This document shows positions 54,302-60,867 of a stretch of 64,000 bases of DNA, piece by piece; position 1 is the first letter of the stretch, and each line of letters starts with the position of its first letter. The notes below the pieces were generated by a model. That model searched no databases. It was given only the letters and a program-made list of their open reading frames with translations, and was not told the origin of the DNA. Both the position numbers and the translations under genes were made by a program. Source of the stretch: [Eubacterium] yurii subsp. margaretiae ATCC 43715 (GTDB lineage Bacteria > Bacillota > Clostridia > Peptostreptococcales > Filifactoraceae); contig GL405246.1 of assembly GCA_000146855.1 (NCBI GenBank), forward strand, positions 501,022-565,021, given 5' to 3'.

Positions 54302-54343
54302 TTCTATAATATCTGTTGGAGGAAACTCTAACAGATATTTTTT
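54302..54343 (+). terminator. Terminator of the fla/che cluster
   Basis: ATCTGTTGGAG-GAAA-CTCTAACAGAT with a T6 run. The 42-base segment beginning TTCTATAATATCTGTTGGAGG is nearly identical to 15112-15153 after ptsG. Confidence 0.8.
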
Positions 54344-54487
54344 ATGTAAAATGAATAATAGTATTACCAAATTCCTTTATAGAACAAAAAAGAATTATCA
54401 AATGGATAGCCATATAAATTTACTAAGGCGGGTAGAAAAAAGTGTAATTTATAAATATTGATGTATATTGTTTTTTTCTTTAATCAC

Positions 54488-54516
54488 TATACAATAATTT
54501 TAAAAAGTGATATAAT
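54488..54516 (+). promoter_or_regulatory. Promoter of ridA
   Basis: TATACA (54488-54493), 17 bases, TATAAT (54511-54516). The leader to ridA is about 220 bases; I see no known riboswitch in it, and the frames across it look accidental. Confidence 0.5.
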
Positions 54517-54744
54517 ATTAGACAGTTGTTGACAGATTCCATCATTTCAGATTGATATCTATTAAGTCTGAATTACGTTAATATAATTCGACTTAGTTGC
54601 AAAATGAAATAAATCTCAACAGGGAAATTATTGTGATGAATAAGTGGTAGTTATTTGCCGTCTTCTGTTAGTTTATTTGTTTTGATACATATATTTGATA
54701 TGATGAATCTGTCAATAAAATCAATTTATTTAGGAGGAAATATA

Positions 54745-55119
54745 ATGAAACAAGTTCTTGAAACAAAAAATGCACCCGGAGCTATAGGTCCTTACTCACA
54801 AGGTATGAGCTTTGGCAATATGATAATAACATCAGGACAATTGCCTATCGATCCTGCAACAGGTGAATTGAAACAAGATATAAAAGAAGCTACAAAACAA
54901 AGTCTTGAAAATTGTAAGGCTATACTTGAATCTGCAGGTTCATCTATGGACAACGTAGTAAAAACAACTGTTTTCCTTAGAGATATTAATGACTTTGCAG
55001 CAATGAACGAAGTATATGCAACATACTTTACAAACAACCCTCCGGCTCGTTCAGCCGTACAAGTTGCAAAATTGCCTAAGGATGCAATAGTTGAAATAGA
55101 AGTATTTGCAACAAAATAG
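54745..55119 (+). CDS. ridA: RidA family reactive-imine deaminase
   Basis: Hydrolyses reactive enamine/imine intermediates. The 124 residues show GAIGPYSQG, SGQLPIDP, NVVKTTVFLRDINDF and the substrate-binding Arg in PPARSAVQVAKLP, full for the RidA/YjgF family. AGGAGGAAATATA precedes the ATG at 54745; the longer frame from 54655 has no ribosome site. Monocistronic, with its own terminator. Confidence 0.95.
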   Translation: MKQVLETKNAPGAIGPYSQGMSFGNMIITSGQLPIDPATGELKQDIKEATKQSLENCKAILESAGSSMDNVVKTTVFLRDINDFAAMNEVYATYFTNNPPARSAVQVAKLPKDAIVEIEVFATK

Positions 55120-55130
55120 TGAAAAATTAA

Positions 55131-55156
55131 GTCACCTTATATGGTGGCTTTTTTTG
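55131..55156 (+). terminator. Terminator of ridA
   Basis: GTCACC-TTATAT-GGTGGC followed by a T7-8 run, 11 bases after the stop codon. Confidence 0.85.
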
Positions 55157-55179
55157 CACTCAAAAAATAACATTACTAA

Positions 55180-55403
55180 TACTATTATCTATTTATACGA
55201 AAAACCTATCAAAAAGCCTTGTAATTTTATTACAGTAATATTATTGATAATCTGCAAAACAAATAATTCGCTAAAATAACAATCTTGGAAATATAAGTGG
55301 TGATTAGTATTAATCTAAATGATTTACAAAGTAGCATATGATTTATGACTTTATTATAAATGCACTGAAAAAGATTTATACATTATTTTATTAGAATTTG
55401 GTA
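55180..55403. mobile_element. MITE family B copy split by a family A insertion (B3)
   Basis: The left piece TACTATTATCTATTTA (55180-55195) and the right piece (55313-55403, from ATCTAAATG through GCATATGATTTATGACTTTATTATAAATGCAC) match the two sides of B1/B4. Between them lies a complete family A element with TTA on both sides. The rejoined B copy is about 107 bases, with its middle shortened relative to B1 and B4. Confidence 0.7.
55196..55309. mobile_element. MITE family A, full copy (A3), nested in B3
   Basis: 114 bases with ends TACGAAAAACC and GGTGATTAGTA, flanked by TTA (55193-55195) and TTA (55310-55312). Its inner sequence (ACCTATCAAAAAGCC...) is of the same subtype as A5 rather than A1/A2/A4. 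Confidence 0.75.
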
Positions 55404-55428
55404 TTAAGAAAGGAGTAGAGGTAGGCTT

Positions 55429-55935
55429 ATGAATTATCAAGTTATAATTATGCAATCAATAGTTTGGTCGATTCTATGGATTATAATGGTATCTATTTCT
55501 GTTAGAGTATTTCCTCATACCATTGAGCACGATTATCCGGACGATGTAAGGAAGGTGGCCAATATACCTGAACTTACAGCTGAGGTGAAGAAAAAAGGCT
55601 TAATATTTGCTATTATAAGTTTTACTATACTTATTGCTTTATTGATTGCATTTGCTATTTTTCAATATAAGGGAAGTAATTTTAACTTTGTTACAATCTT
55701 TATTCACCTTTGGATTATCTGTATTTTTTGGAATTTTACAGACCTTATAATAGTGGATTGGCTGTTTATATGCCTTCTTAATTGTAAGTATTTTGTCTTG
55801 CCGGGGACAGAGGATTGTAATGGAAATAAAAACTATTATTTTCATTTTGTAGGTTTTTTAAAGGGAACTGTAGCTATGACTGTAGTTGCACTTATATTTT
55901 CAGCCATAGCATATTTTATTCTTAGGATGTTTTGA
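55429..55935 (+). CDS. Membrane protein of unknown function
   Basis: Not recognised. The 168 residues have four hydrophobic helices (about 8-26, 58-80, 88-115 and 145-167) and a loop with HTIEHDYPDDVRK. AAAGGAG lies upstream of the ATG. It stands alone between repeat clusters. Confidence 0.75.
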   Translation: MNYQVIIMQSIVWSILWIIMVSISVRVFPHTIEHDYPDDVRKVANIPELTAEVKKKGLIFAIISFTILIALLIAFAIFQYKGSNFNFVTIFIHLWIICIFWNFTDLIIVDWLFICLLNCKYFVLPGTEDCNGNKNYYFHFVGFLKGTVAMTVVALIFSAIAYFILRMF

Positions 55936-56054
55936 AAAGTAATTGATATACTTAAAATATTTTATCTATTTTTTTAGTAGATTTTAGTATTAATGCCGTT
56001 TACAATAATGTAGGCGGTTTTTATTTTTAAATACTAGTATTCTATTGAATTTTA

Positions 56055-56178
56055 TACTATTATTTATTTTAATCTATGGATAATCTTCATTAATAGTTTT
56101 ATTAAATTAGTATATGATTTATACTTTATTACAAATACTATGAAAAGATGTTATACATTATTTTATTAGACTATAGTA
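56055..56178. mobile_element. MITE family B, full copy (B4)
   Basis: 124 bases from TACTATTATTTATTTTAATC to CTATAGTA, flanked by TTA (56052-56054) and TTA (56179-56181). Full-length match to B1 in inverted orientation. It ends about 30 bases ahead of the -35 of the gntR promoter. The rest of the 55936-56279 spacer is AT-rich apart from that promoter and operator. Confidence 0.7.
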
Positions 56179-56210
56179 TTAGTAAAAAACACAAAAAAAT
56201 AAAAATCCTC

Positions 56211-56248
56211 TTGCAAAAAACTAACTGTTATGGTATTATAATAACAGT
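56211..56248 (+). promoter_or_regulatory. gntR promoter with overlapping palindromic operator
   Basis: TTGCAA (56211-56216), 17 bases and TATTAT (56234-56239) form the promoter. An inverted repeat ACTGTTAT (56224-56231), 9 bases, ATAACAGT (56241-56248) spans the -10. Its placement fits self-repression by the GntR regulator encoded next. Confidence 0.65.
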
Positions 56249-56279
56249 AAGTACACAATTAACAGTAAGGTGCCTTAAG

Positions 56280-56660
56280 ATGAATATTCAAATAAACAAT
56301 TCAAGTAACGATCCTATTTATCTACAGATTAAAAATCAGATAAAATCTCAGATTATCTCCGGAGATTTGCAAGTGGGTGATAAACTGCCTTCGATAAGAT
56401 TTATGGCGAAGGAGCTTAGAATCAGTATGATTACTGCAAAAAGAGCCTTTGACGAGCTTGAGGCGGAGGGATTTATCGACAGTGTGCAAGGCAAGGGCAA
56501 TTTTGTCGCAAGGCAAAATAAGGAGCTTATTCGTGAGGAATACTTAAAGAAAATCGAGGAGAGAATTCAAGATATTATTGAGTTTTCAGATATTATAGGA
56601 CTGTCAAACAAAGAGATAATGCAGATGATAAAAAGTTTTTTGGAGGGAAGTTATGAGTGA
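56280..56660 (+). CDS. GntR-family regulator, YtrA subfamily
   Basis: A 126-residue repressor with a winged helix (about 8-75): DPIYLQIKNQIKSQIISGDL, GDKLPSIRFMAKELRISM and EAEGFIDSVQGKGNFV. The short C-terminal helix without an effector domain marks the YtrA type, which regulates adjacent ABC transporters. The ATG at 56280 has AAGGTG upstream; the longer frame from 56148 runs through the repeat and promoter. Its end overlaps the ATPase gene by 8 bases. Confidence 0.92.
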   Translation: MNIQINNSSNDPIYLQIKNQIKSQIISGDLQVGDKLPSIRFMAKELRISMITAKRAFDELEAEGFIDSVQGKGNFVARQNKELIREEYLKKIEERIQDIIEFSDIIGLSNKEIMQMIKSFLEGSYE

Positions 56661-57501
56661 TTTTGCTATTGAAATTAAAGATTTGACTAAAAAATTTGAT
56701 AATTTCACACTTGGACCTATCAATCTGAACATCCCAAGAGGAACGATAGTAGGTTACATAGGTCAAAACGGAGCAGGAAAAAGTACAACTATTAAACTTC
56801 TTTTAGGACTGCTTAAAAAGGACTCAGGAAGTATAGAGGTTTTGGGTGAAAGTGATACATCCAATACTGAAATTAAGAATAAAATAGGGGTAGTATTTGA
56901 TGATTTGTTTGTACCTGAAGAGTTAAGTCTGAAAAATTTGGAAAAATTTTGCTCCATGGTATATGATGAGTGGGATAGGGAGGTTTTTTTTCAATATACA
57001 TCTAAGTTTAAATTGCCTGAAAAACAGCTAATCAAAAGCTATTCCAGAGGTATGAGGATGAAGTTGTCGATAGCTACAGCTCTTTCTCACAATGCAGAGC
57101 TTTTGGTTTTGGATGAGGCTACCAGCGGACTTGATCCCATAGTCAGAGATGAGATTTTGGATATGTTGATGGATTTTATGCAAGATGAAAATCACAGTAT
57201 CTTAATTTCTTCACATATATTGTCAGACCTTGAAAAAATAGCTGACTACATTGCCTTTATAAATGACGGTAAGATACTTTTAATGGAAGAAAAAGACAGA
57301 CTTGAAGATGACTACGCTATCTGTATGTTATCAAATGAAGATATGCAAAATCTTGACCAGAGGGCAATTATCGGCAAGAGAGTCAATTCATTTGGAGCGG
57401 AAGTCTTGGTCAAAAGAGCTATGCTTCCGAAGAATTTGAATATGAAAAAACCGTCTATTGAAGAAATTATGCTGTACTTTGTGAAAGGAGGAGAAAGATG
57501 A
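56653..57501 (+). CDS. ABC transporter ATP-binding protein
   Basis: 282 residues with Walker A GQNGAGKSTTIKLLLG (about 36-51), signature YSRGMRMKLSIA, Walker B LLVLDEATSGLD and the switch His in ISSHILSD. Powers the ABC-2 type permeases encoded next. GntR-ATPase-permease order recalls the Ytr and Pmt exporters of Firmicutes; the substrate cannot be told. Confidence 0.94.
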   Translation: MSDFAIEIKDLTKKFDNFTLGPINLNIPRGTIVGYIGQNGAGKSTTIKLLLGLLKKDSGSIEVLGESDTSNTEIKNKIGVVFDDLFVPEELSLKNLEKFCSMVYDEWDREVFFQYTSKFKLPEKQLIKSYSRGMRMKLSIATALSHNAELLVLDEATSGLDPIVRDEILDMLMDFMQDENHSILISSHILSDLEKIADYIAFINDGKILLMEEKDRLEDDYAICMLSNEDMQNLDQRAIIGKRVNSFGAEVLVKRAMLPKNLNMKKPSIEEIMLYFVKGGER

Positions 57502-58124
57502 TTGCTCTAATTTACAAGGATATAATTACATTGAAAAAAACCATAGTCATAGCATTGATAATGGGAGTAATTTTAACTGCACAAAGTATTATGAAAAATG
57601 AAATTTTCTTAGTTTCATTTATCTATGCCTTATTTCCTATGTCATTGATGATTTCATCCTTAGCCTATGATTCAAAGGCAAAATTTGAGATATTTGCTTT
57701 TTCTACTCCTCTTAAGAGAAGTACCTATATTATTTCAAAGATGTTTTTTTGCCTTGTCTTTGGAATATTGGGAGCAATTATTACTCTTGTTTTTTTAATC
57801 AATAACAAGGCTCCTATTGAAAGTTTGCTTATTGTCCCTATATTAACCATGCTTATATCATTGACAATTCCTACAATTTTTCTAATACTTGCAGTGAAAT
57901 TTGGAGTTGAAAAGGCAAGGATTATATTGGCAGTTATATACTTTGCTTTCATAGGCTTAGGCTCGATTTTAAAAGAAAGGGTAGATATACTTAAAAGTGT
58001 TGTTGCTTTGTTTGAAAATATGCCTGCTTATATTATAGGTCTTGGTATAACAGCGTTTTGCATGATACTTATTTTTATATTGCTTAAAATTTCCATAACT
58101 ATAATAAAGAAGAAGGAATATTAA
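57498..58124 (+). CDS. ABC-2 type permease, copy 1
   Basis: 208 residues with about six membrane helices, starting MIALIYKDIITLKKT. The conserved segment YDSKAKFEIFAFSTPLKRS (about 57-75) is typical of the ABC2_membrane_5/PmtB-like permeases. It overlaps the ATPase gene by 4 bases, so the two are surely co-made. A paralogue lies at 58500. Confidence 0.88.
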   Translation: MIALIYKDIITLKKTIVIALIMGVILTAQSIMKNEIFLVSFIYALFPMSLMISSLAYDSKAKFEIFAFSTPLKRSTYIISKMFFCLVFGILGAIITLVFLINNKAPIESLLIVPILTMLISLTIPTIFLILAVKFGVEKARIILAVIYFAFIGLGSILKERVDILKSVVALFENMPAYIIGLGITAFCMILIFILLKISITIIKKKEY

Positions 58125-58209
58125 TTTATTGTATATACTGATATGTATTATAATTGTGTTTGTTCTTATTTTTAAAAAACCATTTTTAAGTTAAGATTAC
58201 AGTAACTAA

Positions 58210-58321
58210 TATTAATCATTACTGATAATGTTATATACTTAGACTTATTGAAATATTATTTTTTAGTTTTCAATAAACATCCTTAATATATTTTTTAGGA
58301 CTATTTAATTGGTCTTTAGTA
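58210..58321. mobile_element. MITE family A, full copy (A4)
   Basis: 112 bases with a diverged left end TATTAATCATT and right end GGTCTTTAGTA. TAA flanks it at 58207-58209 and 58322-58324. It is the A1/A2 subtype, sharing GACTATTTAATTGGT with A2. It abuts A5. Confidence 0.65.
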
Positions 58322-58324
58322 TAA

Positions 58325-58437
58325 TACTAAAAACCTATCAAAAAGCCATGTGATTTCATTTCAGCAAAATTATTGACAATCTGAAAACATGTAATTTAGT
58401 AAAATAGCATTCTTTGCATTATAAATGGTGATTAGTA
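58325..58437. mobile_element. MITE family A, full copy (A5)
   Basis: 113 bases, ends TACTAAAAACC and GGTGATTAGTA, flanked by TAA (58322-58324, shared with A4) and TAA (58438-58440). Same subtype as A3. Together A4 and A5 fill most of the gap between the two permease genes. Confidence 0.75.
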
Positions 58438-58499
58438 TAAATCGAGCTTTCATGTAAATTTATCCATCAATAAATAGTATTTCGTTAAAGGAGAGAAAG

Positions 58500-59129
58500 A
58501 TGATTGCAGTAATTTACAAAGATATAATGACTTTGAAAAAAAATGCGCTTTTTACAGTCCTATCTTGTATAGTTGCGTTTATTTATGGACTTTATAGCAA
58601 GAATATTTATGCTATTTCATTTATCTGCATGCTCATGCCTCTTATTTTGATGATTGCTATTTTTGATTATGATTCAAAATCAAAGTTTTGTCAATTTGTA
58701 TTTTCCACTCCTGTAAAAAGGAGAGATTATATAATTGGAAAGCTGTTTTTCAGCTTTATTTTCTCTATATTAGGGGCAGTGAGCAACCTTATATTTTTAC
58801 TAAGCTTAAATACTCCTATAGAAAATACTGTCATCTTTTCCATACTCACAATGCTGGGTACTTTGGTATTTCCATCTATATTGATACCTTTGATTATAAA
58901 ATTAGGGATAGAAAAGGCAAGGATGATAATGATAGTTTTTATAAATGTCTTGACTATATCAAGTGTGACATTTTTAAAAGGTATTTTTAGAGAAAACAAT
59001 AATATAGCAAAGCTATTTGAAAATATACCTGCTAATATTATAGGTCTTTCTCTTATAGCCTTTTGCGCTATACTAATTGTTGTATTGCTGAAAATATCCA
59101 TGTATGTAATCAATAATAAGGACTATTAG
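58500..59129 (+). CDS. ABC-2 type permease, copy 2
   Basis: 209 residues, paralogous to the permease at 57498: it starts MIAVIYKDIMTLKKN, has YDSKSKFCQFVFSTPVKRRD at the same place, and ends LLKISMYVINNKDY. AAAGGAG precedes the ATG. It may pair with copy 1 as a heterodimer under the same ATPase. It is parted from copy 1 by 375 bases holding two MITEs, unlike the tight overlap of the genes upstream. Confidence 0.87.
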   Translation: MIAVIYKDIMTLKKNALFTVLSCIVAFIYGLYSKNIYAISFICMLMPLILMIAIFDYDSKSKFCQFVFSTPVKRRDYIIGKLFFSFIFSILGAVSNLIFLLSLNTPIENTVIFSILTMLGTLVFPSILIPLIIKLGIEKARMIMIVFINVLTISSVTFLKGIFRENNNIAKLFENIPANIIGLSLIAFCAILIVVLLKISMYVINNKDY

Positions 59130-59164
59130 ATAGGAGGTCAAGTAGAAGGATTGTATAGGCTATA

Positions 59165-59860
59165 TTATTCATTTTTTAATATTACTTGGTGAATATCTTT
59201 TTTATTTATAAAAATTAGATAGTAAATTCCTGTGATTATTTTGAGTGTACCTGTTATTATAAAGGCTGTCAATCTCAGATTGTCGATGGAAAATACACCA
59301 ATTACAGTACCTAAGAAAAATGAAAATATATTAAGAAGTAAGAATTTGAACTTAGTTAAGGCGTCCTTATCTCCTGAAATGGCTCTACCAAGATATACAG
59401 AGGCATCTGTAATATATCCTGTCATATGTGTGGTACGAGTTGTCATGCCCTTATATCTTGTTAGCAGACCGTTTTGCAGTCCTGATATAAAAGCAGTAGA
59501 AATTATAATCATATAGACATTTCTAATTAGAAAATTTACTGCTATATACATTACACCGCTACATATACCGGCAAAGCCGAATTTTTTGCTGAAACCTACA
59601 TGTTTTTTGTAAAAGATTATACCTGAAAGCATACCTCCTATAAAGAAAGAAATAATAGCAAGTATTATCCTTAATGAACCAAAGCTGCCCTTGTTTATAA
59701 GTGACACTGCAAGGTTTGTAATATTACCTGTGTAGTGAGTAAGTGGCAGAGATAAAAATACCAAGCCAAGTGCATTTGTATATCCTGCTGTAAATGTAAG
59801 TGAGGTCAGCCAAAATAGTACCTTTATATCTAATTTTCTATGATGTTTTCTATGAGACAT
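59165..59860 (-). CDS. DUF1275 (YoaK-family) membrane protein, copy 1
   Basis: 231 residues with about six to seven membrane helices, including TAGYTNALGLVFLSLPLTHY and TGNITNLAVSL, the N-terminal pattern of the DUF1275/YoaK family. No firm function is known for the family. It follows another DUF1275 gene by 9 bases and converges on the permease gene with a 35-base gap. Confidence 0.88.
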   Translation of the reverse strand: MSHRKHHRKLDIKVLFWLTSLTFTAGYTNALGLVFLSLPLTHYTGNITNLAVSLINKGSFGSLRIILAIISFFIGGMLSGIIFYKKHVGFSKKFGFAGICSGVMYIAVNFLIRNVYMIIISTAFISGLQNGLLTRYKGMTTRTTHMTGYITDASVYLGRAISGDKDALTKFKFLLLNIFSFFLGTVIGVFSIDNLRLTAFIITGTLKIITGIYYLIFINKKDIHQVILKNE

Positions 59861-59869
59861 ATTTGCTCC

Positions 59870-60541
59870 TTATAGCTCCAATAATGTATTTCTATGTTCT
59901 TCAAACATAAGAATAATTCCTATGAAGAGGAAGATATTACATATCATAATAGAATTAGTTCCGATAAGCTTTACACAGATGTTTCCTAAGATTGCTCCTG
60001 TTGCAAAACATAGGATGACGAAAAAATAAAGTAGAGCTTTTTTCAGTGAAATAATTTGACCGCTTTCAAAAAATTTGAATATATTTTCGTTGGCACTTCT
60101 GAGATTTCCTATACACATGGTAGTTGCTATGCCGTTGCCGTACATAGTGCGAAAAGATTCCACCTGCATACCGCAGGCCATGGATGTAAGGTTGTTGGCA
60201 AGCAGATTGTGGTCAAGAGGTATCTGAGATACTAAGAAAAATATTGCTATTTCAAGAAGGAGTACAATTTGTCTCCAGTGGTATTTTATTTTCTTCTTGA
60301 GTTTTGACTTTATGATTTCTGCTATTATTATACCGGCAGAAAAAAACAATACAGGCGTGAAGTGTTTTACAGATGCGTCAAAATTGCCTTGAGTTATATG
60401 TACTCCAAAGAGCAATATATTGCCTGTTTGGGCATTAGCAAAGACTCCTCCTCTGCAGATGTAAGAATAGGCGTCCATAAATCCGCCTGCTAATGCCAGG
60501 AATATTCCTAATTCTATTGTTTCAGATGTTTGCTTTTTCAT
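59870..60541 (-). CDS. DUF1275 (YoaK-family) membrane protein, copy 2
   Basis: 223 residues, starting MKKQTSETIELGIFLALAGG and containing GFMDAYSYICRGGVFANAQT and GNILLFGVHI, the strongest DUF1275 motif. About six membrane helices. AAGGAG precedes the ATG. First of the two-gene pair with 59165-59860; the two are diverged paralogues. Confidence 0.9.
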   Translation of the reverse strand: MKKQTSETIELGIFLALAGGFMDAYSYICRGGVFANAQTGNILLFGVHITQGNFDASVKHFTPVLFFSAGIIIAEIIKSKLKKKIKYHWRQIVLLLEIAIFFLVSQIPLDHNLLANNLTSMACGMQVESFRTMYGNGIATTMCIGNLRSANENIFKFFESGQIISLKKALLYFFVILCFATGAILGNICVKLIGTNSIMICNIFLFIGIILMFEEHRNTLLEL

Positions 60542-60867
60542 AAGGCACTCCTTATCAGTGTCCTGAAGATTACTATATTTTGCTTAGAAAGACTATAAAA
60601 AATAAGAACTCTCAATAAATTATAAATAAGAAATAGGAAAAAATCAATAAAAAATAATGAACAAAAAAACCACTGCATATTTTTACAGTGGTTTTTTAAT
60701 AAAAGTCTGATTAACTAAAAGTATTATGCTTTACTACTTTTACATGTTTAATCCAAGGATATTTTATCGAATATTTAATTTAAATATCATATGATGCTTG
60801 ATAAAATTTTAAATGTTCTAAGACTGTATTATCCATTATTATACTAAAAATCAGTATAAGTTTAAAC
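60542..60867 (-). terminator. Spacer with terminator of the FMN-binding protein gene
   Basis: ACCACTG (60669-60675), a loop, CAGTGGT (60686-60692) with A and T runs on the two sides, so it can work on either strand; it most likely ends the minus-strand gene stopping at 60868. The remaining bases are AT-rich and no promoter for the DUF1275 pair stands out. Confidence 0.7.

Noticed and set aside
60838-60860. TACTAAAAATC...AGTATAA near the end of the FMN-binding gene
   Set aside because: Looks like the tip of the MITE ends, but the two ends are almost in contact with no element between; probably chance in AT-rich DNA.
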